From assembly GCA_044359525.1 (NCBI GenBank), contig JBIKLY010000057.1, positions 1-23,878 on the forward strand: DNA of 23,878 nucleotides, written 5' to 3'. Position numbers and translations under genes: made by a program. Below are positions 1 through 6,577 of the stretch, in pieces. Origin of the DNA: CAJBIL01 sp044359525. GTDB lineage: Bacteria; Pseudomonadota; Gammaproteobacteria; Burkholderiales; Rhodocyclaceae. Each line of letters opens with the position of its first letter. Positions within the stretch are counted from its first letter, which is position 1. Below the pieces are notes generated by a model that saw nothing but the letters and a program-made list of their open reading frames with translations, had not been told where the DNA came from and searched no databases.

Positions 1-148
1 CACGGTCGTCGATCTCGTCTTCGGATCAAACAGCCAGCTCAGGGCGATTGCCGAAGTGTATGCGTGCAGCGATTCGCAAAAGGCGTTCGTGGATGACTTT
101 GTAGCCGCCTGGAACAAGGTGATGAATCTGGATCGGTTTGATCTTTAA
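1..148 (+). CDS. katG: Catalase-peroxidase KatG, C-terminal end (partial)
   Basis: Reading from base 2, the frame gives about 48 codons ending in TAA at 146-148. The translation contains FGSNSQLRAIAEVYA and ends in AAWNKVMNLDRFDL, the characteristic C-terminus of bacterial catalase-peroxidases. These are haem enzymes that dismute hydrogen peroxide in the cytoplasm. Only the tail of the C-terminal (non-haem) domain is present; the catalytic domain lies upstream of the window. The match to the family tail is very specific, so the identity is secure even though the fragment is short. Confidence 0.92.
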   Translation, partial: TVVDLVFGSNSQLRAIAEVYACSDSQKAFVDDFVAAWNKVMNLDRFDL

Positions 149-158
149 CGTCGGGGTG

Positions 159-193
159 GCCGGCGCTGCGCGGCTTTGTCGCGTAGCGCCGGC
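159..193 (+). terminator. GC-rich hairpin after katG
   Basis: Arms at 159-172 and 180-193 form a 14-bp stem with one G.U pair and a 7-nt loop, starting 10 nt after the katG stop. No T tract follows, so it is not a canonical intrinsic terminator. It could protect the 3' end or act with Rho. Its role is inferred from position only. The rest of the 149-392 gap shows no coding sequence I can support. Confidence 0.45.
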
Positions 194-392
194 GACCGCA
201 GGAAGGGGTGGTGTCATGGGTTCCGGTTCTGACTGGCCGGTGCCAAAATAGACATAAGTTGAAAGTTATGATTAGTCGCAATTTCTTTAATTGGATTTAA
301 TGCTTTCGGATCGCCATAGTGGCGCTGTCCCCGCCGGAAAGCGTCGGGAATAAAAGCAAACCACTCGAAATCATTACTTAAGGAGATTCATC

Positions 393-857
393 ATGCGCAA
401 CTACCCCTCTGACAGCCCCGAAGCAACGGGCCGTATCATCGCGCTGGCATTGCTGGCCGACGGTGCCATCGACTTGAGCGAGCTCGAATCCATGGAGCAT
501 CACGACATCGTTAACCGTCTGGGGCTCGAACAGCAAGGCTTTGACAAGGTGGTGCACGAGTTCTGTGAAGACATGCTGATTTATGCGCATCGCACATCGA
601 CCGGCCAGCTTGAGCTGGATCAGGAAGCGGTGACGCTGTTGCTCGCGGATGTACGCAACCCGCAGCTCCAGAAAAAACTGTTGCGCGCGATGCTCGATGT
701 GGTCAATGCCGATGGCCGTCTGGCCGGTGGTGAGGCCGTGCTGGTGTCACAGGCCATGAAGATTTGGGCGATCGATCTTTACGAGGTCTCGCATGCGCCG
801 ACCTTGCGCAGACACCGCTTGATACCACAGACCCGGGGCTTCAATGTAGCTGCTTAA
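393..857 (+). CDS. TerB-like (tellurite resistance TerB family) protein
   Basis: A soluble, mostly helical 154-aa protein. It has two acidic ADG-type motifs, LADGAIDLSE (about residues 21-30) and NADGRLAGGE (about 105-114), in the spacing typical of the TerB/DjlA-N fold, a helical domain thought to bind divalent metal near membranes. The start is well supported: AAGGAGA lies about 7 nt before the ATG. It follows katG on the same strand, but a 244-bp gap with a hairpin suggests a separate transcription unit. The tellurite name is a family label; the role here is unknown. There is no signal peptide or membrane segment. Confidence 0.8.
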   Translation: MRNYPSDSPEATGRIIALALLADGAIDLSELESMEHHDIVNRLGLEQQGFDKVVHEFCEDMLIYAHRTSTGQLELDQEAVTLLLADVRNPQLQKKLLRAMLDVVNADGRLAGGEAVLVSQAMKIWAIDLYEVSHAPTLRRHRLIPQTRGFNVAA

Positions 858-873
858 GCGGGATGGGCAGCAG

Positions 874-894
874 GCTGGCAGCTAATCTGCCGGC
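874..894 (+). terminator. Hairpin after the TerB-like gene
   Basis: GCTGGCAG and CTGCCGGC pair (one G.U) around a 5-nt loop, 16 nt after the TerB-like stop codon. There is no T tract. It is possibly a weak or Rho-assisted terminator, called from position and stem only. Confidence 0.3.
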
Positions 895-946
895 CGGCAA
901 AGCCTGTCACCGTCCGCATTGATCTTGTTCAATCGGAGCGTTTCAA

Positions 947-1210
947 ATGATGACTATCCAGAACACCCTATCCGGCGCAGCGAACATCGCGCCGCTACGT
1001 GGCGCTTTAACGCGTGAGCTGGCCCCTCGTCAAGATCGGGTAGCACCCGATCAGCGTATCGATACGCGGGAGATTCAGGAGTCTTTTCGCGTCAGCTTCA
1101 GCGATGCCGTGCGCGCCGATGCGACGGGCGCAACGCGCGATGCAGCGCAAACGCCCGTCGAGCTTGTATCGCCGGGCATCCGGGCGTACCAGCAGATCGC
1201 CGCCCTTTGA
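947..1210 (+). CDS. Hypothetical small protein (87 aa)
   Basis: I do not recognise a family. The product is hydrophilic, without a signal peptide or membrane segment, and arginine- and alanine-rich. An acidic/basic middle (TREIQESFRVSFSDAVRAD) could be helical, and it ends in a short segment SPGIRAYQQIAAL. A GGAG at 934-937 lies about 9 nt before the ATG and supports translation. The stop overlaps the TTG start of the PAP2 gene (TTGA), suggesting translational coupling to a membrane lipid phosphatase. An antisense frame of similar length exists but lacks a plausible start signal. Whether this is a real protein needs homologs. Confidence 0.5.
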   Translation: MMTIQNTLSGAANIAPLRGALTRELAPRQDRVAPDQRIDTREIQESFRVSFSDAVRADATGATRDAAQTPVELVSPGIRAYQQIAAL

Positions 1211-1731
1211 TCGCGAGCGTAGACCACGCCGTACTGGCGGCATTGCACAGCGCTCGTACGCCGTTATTTGACGTGTTTTTCGGGTGGCTGACGTGGCTTG
1301 GTTCCTTGTGGGTGCTTTTGCCGCTGGCCGTGCTGGCCGGTGGCTGGCTGGCGCCGTCGCAGTCACGGCTACCTTCACTACGACTCGCGGGTTTGCTCCT
1401 CGCCTGCACCGCTTTTTGTAGCGCGATCAAATGGGGTCTGGGACGCGCCCGTCCGGCGCTGCACGAGGTTTTGACGACGCTGCCGCTTGATCCGGCCTTT
1501 CCCAGCGCACATTCCGCGCAGGCGATGGCCATGGCGCTTGGCTTGCTGTTATTGCTGCCAGCGCAAATGCGGTATCTGGGCTGGCTGTTCGTTGCACTGG
1601 CGGTGCTGGTTGGCATCTCGCGGCTTTATCTGCAAGTGCACTGGCCCAGCGATGTGCTGGCCGGCTGGCTGATCGGCGCATTGTGCGTGCTGCTGATGCG
1701 CTGGCTCATTCCTGGAGTGCTGACAAAGTGA
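1207..1731 (+). CDS. PAP2-family membrane phosphatase
   Basis: A 174-aa integral membrane protein with about five hydrophobic segments and all three signatures of the type-2 phosphatidic acid phosphatase superfamily. These are K75-X6-R82-P83 (KWGLGRARP), PSAH at 99-102 (for PSGH), and S138-R139-X5-H145-X3-D149. The family removes phosphate from lipid phosphates such as undecaprenyl diphosphate, phosphatidate or phosphatidylglycerophosphate at the periplasmic face. The exact substrate cannot be read from sequence. The start is a TTG at 1207 overlapping the stop of the preceding ORF; no strong Shine-Dalgarno is visible, consistent with coupling. Its end overlaps the GTG start of the DgkA gene. 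Confidence 0.88.
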   Translation: MIASVDHAVLAALHSARTPLFDVFFGWLTWLGSLWVLLPLAVLAGGWLAPSQSRLPSLRLAGLLLACTAFCSAIKWGLGRARPALHEVLTTLPLDPAFPSAHSAQAMAMALGLLLLLPAQMRYLGWLFVALAVLVGISRLYLQVHWPSDVLAGWLIGALCVLLMRWLIPGVLTK

Positions 1732-2114
1732 GAAACAAGTTTCTCGGTACCGGTTCTCAGGGCTATCATCCGCTGCGCAAAATGCAGACGGTGTATTCCG
1801 GTCTGCGTTACGCCGTTCTTTTTGATTTCAGCGTGACCTACAAGCTGGTGTTATCGGTTGTCCTGCTCACCGCTGCGTTTTTCCTGCGCGAGTGGATTGA
1901 TCTGATTCTGGTCATGCTGGTTACGGGCCTGGTGCTGGTGGCCGAGATATTCAATAGCGCTATCGAGGCGCTCTGTGATTTTGTTGAAGAAAGCCACAAT
2001 GAGAAAATCAAGATCATCAAAGACATCTCTGCCGCTGCGGTTGGCGTAACGATTGCGATGTGGTTTGTCGTGTTGTGTGTTGAGGTGTTTCAGATGGTGC
2101 AGATTCTTACATAG
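1728..2114 (+). CDS. dgkA: Diacylglycerol kinase family (DgkA-like) membrane kinase
   Basis: A 128-aa protein starting at a GTG (1728) that overlaps the PAP2 stop as GTGA, with GGAG at 1714-1717 before it. A longer frame from 1683 lies wholly within PAP2 and is unlikely. Three membrane helices are apparent. The family core AEIFNSAIEALCD is present, with E73, N76 and E80 corresponding to E69, N72 and E76 of E. coli DgkA. By my alignment the residue equivalent to catalytic E28 is Asp33. This branch may use diacylglycerol or another lipid alcohol. Pairing with a lipid phosphatase suggests a phosphorylation-dephosphorylation cycle of a membrane lipid carrier. Confidence 0.85.
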   Translation: MRNKFLGTGSQGYHPLRKMQTVYSGLRYAVLFDFSVTYKLVLSVVLLTAAFFLREWIDLILVMLVTGLVLVAEIFNSAIEALCDFVEESHNEKIKIIKDISAAAVGVTIAMWFVVLCVEVFQMVQILT

Positions 2115-2159
2115 CCTTTGTGGTGAGTGCCGAGTAGCAAAGTAGCGTTTTGGAAAATC

Positions 2160-3146
2160 ATGAAAATCCGGCACATTGATTTAGACGAAAAAACCGGCAA
2201 TCCTGAGCATCAAGCACTCGCCTTACCCCCCGTTGAATACGAAGTAACGCATGCATTCGAGCACCCTCTGCTGCGACTGTTTTCGTATGCGGTCGGTGCG
2301 ATTCTGATCGGTCTCGCCTTGTATCTTGTCTATCGCCTGTTTTACGGTGATCACGGTTTGAGTGGTTCGACGCTGATTCGGGAAGCCTTGCATGACCCGA
2401 TGTTCTGGAGTGCCGTTGCGGTTGGCTTTCTGGCGCAAGTGATTGATGGGGCCTTGGGTATGGCCTATGGCATTACCTCAAGCAGTTTTCTGCTGGCCGT
2501 GGGCGCCTCTCCGGCAATGGCCAGCGGCGCAACCCATCTTGCCGAAGTTTTTACGACCGGCGTATCGGGTGTTTCTCATTTGAGAATGGGCAACGTCAAC
2601 AAGAAACTATTCTTCAGCCTGCTGGTGCCGGGCATCATCGGCGCATTGATCGGCACCTACATTCTTGGCCACGTTGACGGGAAAACACTCAAGCCATTCA
2701 TCAGCGTCTATCTGTTGATCATGGGCCTGTATGTCTTCAGCAAGGCCTTTCGCCAGATGAAGGCGAAAAAAGAAATCAAGACCGGGAAAGTGATTCCACT
2801 GGCGCTGTTTGGCGGGATGATGGACACCACAGGTGGCGGCGGCTGGGGGCCGATTGTAACGTCATCTCTGGTCGGTTCGGGGCACGATCCGCGCATGACG
2901 ATCGGCTCGGTCAATTTCGCCGAATTCTTCCTCACCGTGGTGGTTGCTGCGTCATTTTTTGCCATTCTCGATGAGACGGTCTGGGTGCTGGTGGCCGGAC
3001 TGGTCGCGGGCGGTTTGCTTGCAGCGCCTTTTGCCGCCTACGTCACCCGGCATCTCAAGGCAAAAACCCTGCTGCTGTTGGTGGGCGGCCTTATTGCTCT
3101 GGTCAGTTTGTTCAACCTTTACAGGGCCTGGGTGGCATCCGTTTGA
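2160..3146 (+). CDS. TauE/SafE-family sulfite/anion exporter
   Basis: A 328-aa inner membrane protein of the TauE/SafE (sulfite exporter) family. A hydrophilic N-terminus of about 45 residues is followed by about eight hydrophobic segments. Glycine-rich half-repeats typical of the family are visible: IDGALGMAYGITSSS near residue 100, and GGMMDTTGGGGWGPIVTS with GSVNFAEFF in the second half. Members export sulfite, sulfoacetate or related organosulfur anions; the substrate here is unknown. I prefer ATG 2160; an in-frame GTG at 2127 would add 11 residues, and neither start has a strong ribosome site. It lies 45 nt after dgkA and converges with the CBS gene after 28 nt. Confidence 0.85.
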   Translation: MKIRHIDLDEKTGNPEHQALALPPVEYEVTHAFEHPLLRLFSYAVGAILIGLALYLVYRLFYGDHGLSGSTLIREALHDPMFWSAVAVGFLAQVIDGALGMAYGITSSSFLLAVGASPAMASGATHLAEVFTTGVSGVSHLRMGNVNKKLFFSLLVPGIIGALIGTYILGHVDGKTLKPFISVYLLIMGLYVFSKAFRQMKAKKEIKTGKVIPLALFGGMMDTTGGGGWGPIVTSSLVGSGHDPRMTIGSVNFAEFFLTVVVAASFFAILDETVWVLVAGLVAGGLLAAPFAAYVTRHLKAKTLLLLVGGLIALVSLFNLYRAWVASV

Positions 3147-3174
3147 TCAGAAGCCCTCTGGCCGCCCGCGCCGT

Positions 3175-3618
3175 TCAAAGCACCTCGCCAATTTTCTCCA
3201 GATATTGAAGCTCTTCTTCAAATTTCAGTTGCTCGCTGCCTAACACGTCGCGTAGAGAAACAATGCCGACCGGCCTGCCGTTTTCGACGACGGGAATGTG
3301 CCGGTAACCGTTCAAATGCATCAGGTGCATGGCATGGCCAAAGCGTTGATCTGCGGTGATGGTTTGCGGGTTGGGCGTCATGACGGCAGAGAGGGGTGTT
3401 GTTGCCGGGTCGCGCTGCTGCTGAACAACGCGGCTCATGATGTCGTACTCGGTGAACATGCCGGCCAGCTCAGCCGGCTTGCCCTCCCGCGTAACGAGCA
3501 CGGCACTGCTACCTTCATTCGACAGCATCGAGATAATGGCACTGCTGACACTGCAGTTCTCTGGCGCGAGGAGCAGCGGGCGACCGGCAATGATGTCGCG
3601 AACAATTCGATTCGGCAT
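3175..3618 (-). CDS. CBS-domain pair protein
   Basis: A 147-aa cytoplasmic protein made of two CBS motifs. The first spans about residues 8-70, including MLSNEGSSAVLVTREGKPAELAGMFTEYDI. The second spans about 75-135, including MHLNGYRHIPVVENGRPVGIVSLRDVL. Such stand-alone Bateman modules bind adenine nucleotides or similar ligands and regulate partner proteins, often transporters and channels. The start is supported by GGAGAT 5 nt upstream on the minus strand. It lies 76 nt downstream of the sodium channel gene on the same strand with no clear terminator between them, so co-transcription is possible. The regulatory partner is not known. Confidence 0.88.
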   Translation of the reverse strand: MPNRIVRDIIAGRPLLLAPENCSVSSAIISMLSNEGSSAVLVTREGKPAELAGMFTEYDIMSRVVQQQRDPATTPLSAVMTPNPQTITADQRFGHAMHLMHLNGYRHIPVVENGRPVGIVSLRDVLGSEQLKFEEELQYLEKIGEVL

Positions 3619-3694
3619 TTTGCATCTCCAGTTAAGAAAAGTTGTAAAAGTGTGACTATCGAACCTCGATGGAGTTCAAGCGCTGGAAGCAAAA

Positions 3695-4510
3695 TCAGGC
3701 ATCCTGCCCGGGCAGTCGCAGCGTGCGCAGTTGATCGCGCAAGGCCGCGATTTCCTGCCTGAGCAGCGTTGTTTCATTGACTTCAGCCACCGGGGCTTCG
3801 CGGGTGCCTTCCTGCTGAATGGCATTGACGATGACGGCAATGAACAGGTTGAGTAGCGTGAAGGTCGATGACAGGATGAAGAGCAGGAAGAAAATCCATG
3901 CCAGCGGGAAAACTTCCATCACCGGCCGCACGATGCCCATTGCCCAGCTTTCCAGCGTCATCACCTGAAACAGGGTGAAGGCGCTGCTGCCCAGCGTGCC
4001 GAACCACTCGGGAAAAGCCGCGCCAAAGAGCTTGGTAGCAATCACCGCCGAGACATAGAAAATAATGCCGATGATCGCACTGACCGAGCCCAGCCCCGGT
4101 AGCGCCGACAGCAGCCCGCCGACCACACGCTTCATGCTCGGCACCAGCGTAATCAGGCGCAATACCCGCAGAACGCGCAAGGCACGCAAAACAGCGAGCG
4201 GGCCGGAGGCCGGAATCAGTGCAATGGCAACGACCACGAAATCGAAAACGTTCCACGCATCACGGAAGTAGCCAAGGCGCTGCACCAGAAGCCGCAGGGC
4301 AATCTCGACAACAAAAACCGCCAGAATTGCGCGGTCGATGGTGATCAGCCAGCTTCCCCAGTCGGCCATCAGTGCAGGGCTGGTTTCGAGGCCGAGAATG
4401 ACGGCGTTGATCAGGATCAACGCAATCAGCGTGTTCTGAACGAGAGGAGCTTCAAGCCGGGCAGCGAGTTGCTGCCGCCACGGCGTGAGGTCGGGCGGTG
4501 TGGTTTTCAT
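3695..4510 (-). CDS. Bacterial voltage-gated sodium channel (NaChBac/BacNav type)
   Basis: A 271-aa six-helix ion channel subunit that would form tetramers. S2 has E69 and S3 has D90 in the NVFDF motif. S4 carries R109, R112, R115 and R118 at every third position (VLRALRVLRVLR). The pore loop holds TLESWAM at 185-191, against TLESWAS in NaChBac and TLESWSM in NavAb, which predicts sodium selectivity. The tail ends in a heptad-like stretch (about 247-265, TLLRQEIAALRDQLRTL) matching the C-terminal coiled coil of this family. The start MKTTPP at 4510 is chosen because longer frames run into terC. It begins 10 nt after terC, implying one transcript. Confidence 0.93.
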   Translation of the reverse strand: MKTTPPDLTPWRQQLAARLEAPLVQNTLIALILINAVILGLETSPALMADWGSWLITIDRAILAVFVVEIALRLLVQRLGYFRDAWNVFDFVVVAIALIPASGPLAVLRALRVLRVLRLITLVPSMKRVVGGLLSALPGLGSVSAIIGIIFYVSAVIATKLFGAAFPEWFGTLGSSAFTLFQVMTLESWAMGIVRPVMEVFPLAWIFFLLFILSSTFTLLNLFIAVIVNAIQQEGTREAPVAEVNETTLLRQEIAALRDQLRTLRLPGQDA

Positions 4511-4520
4511 GGTTTCAGGT

Positions 4521-5519
4521 TCAATCCTTGTTTTCCGGCAATGCAATCGTTGATCGTTCCCGCGCATCCTTGCGTAGCGAGAGAGCAATCGAGGTAGCGA
4601 TGATTGCGGCAACGACGCCAAGCGAGAAGACCACCGGGATCTTGAACAGGTCGATCAGCAGCATCTTGACGCCAATGAACATCAGCACCAGCGCCAGGCC
4701 GTACTTGAGCAGCGAGAAACGATCGGCCATGTCGGCCAGTAAAAAGTACATCGCGCGCAGGCCAAGAATGGCGAATACGTTGGAGGTCAGCACGATGAAG
4801 GGGTCGGTGGTGATGGCGAAAATCGCCGGGATCGAATCGACCGCGAAGATCAGGTCGGACAGTTCGACAAGAACCAGCACCAGAAACAGCGGCGTCGCGT
4901 AACGCACCAGTTTTCCGGAAACGGCATCCTCCTTCATCACGAAGAAACGTTCGCCATGCAGCGTGTCGCTTACCTTCATGTGTCGCTTGATCCAGCGGAT
5001 CACCGGGTTGTTGGCCAGATCGGGCTTTTGCTCGGCAAACCACCACATCTTGATGCCGGTAACCAGCAGGAAGGCACCGAATACATAGAGCAGCCAGTGA
5101 AACTGGGTAATCAACCAGACGCCGGCGAAGATCATGATCGTGCGCATGACGATGGCGCCGAGGACGCCGAGCACCAGCACGCGTTTTTGCAGTTCGAGCG
5201 GGATGGCGAAGAAGCTGAAAAGAATCAGCCAGACAAACACGTTATCGACCGCCAGTGACTTTTCGATCAGGTAGCCGGTGACGTATTCGAGCGCCTTTTG
5301 ATTGGCGATTTCGCGGCCAAAGGCACCATCGAGATACCACCACAGCGCGCCGGCAAAGGTCAGCGAGACACCGATCCAGATGCACGACCAGGTTGCCGCT
5401 TCGCGAAACGAAACCCGGTGCTCCTTGCCGCCGCCGACGATAAAAAGGTCGATGGCCAGCATGACGAGGACAATGGCAAAAAAGCCTGCCCACATCCACC
5501 ATGTGCCGATTGTTTCCAT
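4521..5519 (-). CDS. TerC/Alx-family metal (manganese) exporter
   Basis: A 332-aa inner membrane protein with about nine helices. It has the two TerC-family acidic repeats, EKSLAVDNVFVWLILFSFF in the first half and VELSDLIFAVDSIPAIFAITT in the second, which carry the aspartates and asparagine expected for metal binding. Its length matches the E. coli Alx branch. Alx and related TerC proteins are linked to Mn2+ efflux. The assignment is strengthened by a yybP-ykoY Mn2+ riboswitch directly upstream. The start has GGGAG at 5532-5528, 8 nt before the ATG, inside a predicted stem. The sodium channel gene follows after 10 nt. Tellurite resistance is a family name only. Confidence 0.93.
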   Translation of the reverse strand: METIGTWWMWAGFFAIVLVMLAIDLFIVGGGKEHRVSFREAATWSCIWIGVSLTFAGALWWYLDGAFGREIANQKALEYVTGYLIEKSLAVDNVFVWLILFSFFAIPLELQKRVLVLGVLGAIVMRTIMIFAGVWLITQFHWLLYVFGAFLLVTGIKMWWFAEQKPDLANNPVIRWIKRHMKVSDTLHGERFFVMKEDAVSGKLVRYATPLFLVLVLVELSDLIFAVDSIPAIFAITTDPFIVLTSNVFAILGLRAMYFLLADMADRFSLLKYGLALVLMFIGVKMLLIDLFKIPVVFSLGVVAAIIATSIALSLRKDARERSTIALPENKD

Positions 5520-5527
5520 TCTTTCTT

Positions 5528-5630
5528 CTCCCTGTCAGAACATCTGCTGCACCATTGGCCTTCAAGGCGGCCAATGAAAACGGCCCTTGCCTGCGAGGAC
5601 TGAGGGCCGTTCGATGTTCTGACAAGGGAG
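5528..5630 (-). promoter_or_regulatory. Riboswitch expression platform sequestering the terC ribosome site
   Basis: On the minus-strand RNA, positions 5630-5613 and 5544-5528 form a 17-bp stem (12 contiguous pairs, then 5 after a one-base bulge at 5625). This buries the GGGAG Shine-Dalgarno of terC. Two 8-bp hairpins lie inside: 5610-5603 with 5587-5580, followed by TTTTCATT, and 5576-5569 with 5560-5553. The design suggests translational control, possibly with partial transcription termination at the T-rich step. Pairings are read from sequence; their regulatory use is inferred. Confidence 0.75.
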
Positions 5631-5643
5631 CCTCCGCCATCGC

Positions 5644-5757
5644 GGCAAAGGTCTTGCTCACGGTCATCTTGCGATAACCGCCCGGGCGCCGGGAGGCCCG
5701 TGGATTCTGGGCTTCCGTATTGACGACGCCACGGCGAAGAGCTACTCCCCCTTGGGA
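5644..5757 (-). promoter_or_regulatory. yybP-ykoY manganese riboswitch aptamer
   Basis: The minus-strand transcript carries the conserved blocks of the Mn2+-sensing yybP-ykoY aptamer. These are GGGGGAGTAGC at its 5' side (5751-5741), GTCGTCAATACGG, the GGGCCTCCCGGCGCCCGGGCGG arm region, and GACCGTGAGCAAGACCTTTG on the 3' side (about 5665-5646). AAGG and CCTT close the basal P1 helix. This class senses Mn2+ and controls exporters such as mntP and alx, fitting the terC gene that starts 125 nt downstream. Confidence 0.95.
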
Positions 5758-5764
5758 CAACATG

Positions 5765-5793
5765 ACTTTATTAAACCATACTAAAAAAGTCAA
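5765..5793 (-). promoter_or_regulatory. Sigma-70-type promoter for the terC operon
   Basis: On the minus strand, TTGACT (5793-5788) and TAAAGT (5770-5765) are separated by 17 nt, matching -35 and -10 elements. Transcription would start near 5758, exactly at the 5' edge of the aptamer, which supports the call. Confidence 0.65.
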
Positions 5794-5815
5794 CTATTGG
5801 ATTTGGTCGAATTAA

Positions 5816-5980
5816 CCTGGAAAAAGCAGTTCGTCCACGAAAATCACTAAAAGCACGAAAAAAATCAGACAGATAAAAAAATGCAGAGCGCAACCCTTAG
5901 GGTGAGTGGCTAACTCAACTCAAGCTGTTGTTTCATTTTGCGTCTTTCGTGATTTTCGTGGACAGACTGAGGTTTTAAGG
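5816..5980. repeat. 165-bp palindromic dispersed repeat, copy 1
   Basis: Almost identical to 22312-22475. Each copy carries a perfect 15-bp inverted repeat, GTCCACGAAAATCAC at 5833-5847 and its complement at 5949-5963. The ends are CCTGG plus A-run and TTTTAAGG, roughly complementary, resembling terminal inverted repeats. It has no coding capacity I can support. It lies between the terC promoter and the end of the BamE-like gene. It could be a MITE-like element or a structured intergenic repeat; the transposase source is unknown. Confidence 0.85.
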
Positions 5981-6035
5981 TTTGATCCAGTAGCGCCTTT
6001 CGTGGTGCAGACAATGTTTTCAACGCTGCAGTATG

Positions 6036-6521
6036 TTAGCCATGCGGCACGAAGTTGCTGCTGGTTCTGACAATGATGCCTTCATCATCGAAATGCGCAT
6101 TGAAAAACCAGTCCATGCTGGGCTCGGACTTCGTTTTCCAGTCCCAGACAAGTTCCTTCTTCAGTGAAAAATAGCGTTCATGGGCGGGTTTGCCGAGCAG
6201 GCGGCGCACTTCCTCCTTGTTCATGCCGGTTTTGACCCTGTTGAAATTTTCTTCGGTGAGCACCTGGCGCACTTCGCGCAGGATGTCGTCGGGGCCGATC
6301 ACGACCATGTAGTTGACCATGCCTTCCGGCGTACGTGGATATTCCCAGGTGCGCGTGCCGTCGGCATCCTTCCATTCCGTTTCCGGGCGCCCCATGCGGT
6401 TGCGGATGTCGCGGTCGGTTGAGATGCCGGGTTTAAGGTCGTTCAGTGCGATGCCGTCACAGGCCGAGAAGAGTGTGGCAATCAGGCCTGAAAACAGCCC
6501 GGTGAATAGTTTTTTGATCAC
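6036..6521 (-). CDS. BamE-like (SmpA/OmlA) domain lipoprotein with two repeats
   Basis: A 161-aa protein starting at GTG 6521, chosen because AGGA lies 7 nt upstream. The longer ATG frame from 6578 lacks support and would add residues before the signal. It begins MIKKLFTGLFSGLIATLFSAC, a lipoprotein-like signal with Cys21; the -3 residue is Phe, so the lipobox is imperfect. Two copies of the BamE/SmpA motif follow: LKPGISTDRDIRNRMGRPE...WEY and VKTGMNKEEVRRLLGKPA...WDW. The family assists outer membrane biogenesis or binds inhibitors in the periplasm. The two-repeat layout makes it a BamE relative rather than BamE itself. It is divergent from the rhodanese gene. Confidence 0.8.
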   Translation of the reverse strand: MIKKLFTGLFSGLIATLFSACDGIALNDLKPGISTDRDIRNRMGRPETEWKDADGTRTWEYPRTPEGMVNYMVVIGPDDILREVRQVLTEENFNRVKTGMNKEEVRRLLGKPAHERYFSLKKELVWDWKTKSEPSMDWFFNAHFDDEGIIVRTSSNFVPHG

Positions 6522-6522
6522 G

Positions 6523-6550
6523 TTGGTTCCTGCGCTCCGAATGCTAGAAT
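6523..6550 (+). promoter_or_regulatory. Candidate promoter of the rhodanese-MFS unit
   Basis: TTGGTT (6523-6528) and TAGAAT (6545-6550) are 16 nt apart, giving a start near 6557, about 20 nt before the rhodanese ATG. Called from hexamer similarity only. Confidence 0.4.
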
Positions 6551-6577
6551 CGATTTGCCCAACACCAAGTATAAACA

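Noticed and set aside
4511..4621. Extended start of the sodium channel gene
   Set aside because: The 37 extra residues overlap terC in another frame and have no channel homology. MKTTPP at 4510 fits the family.
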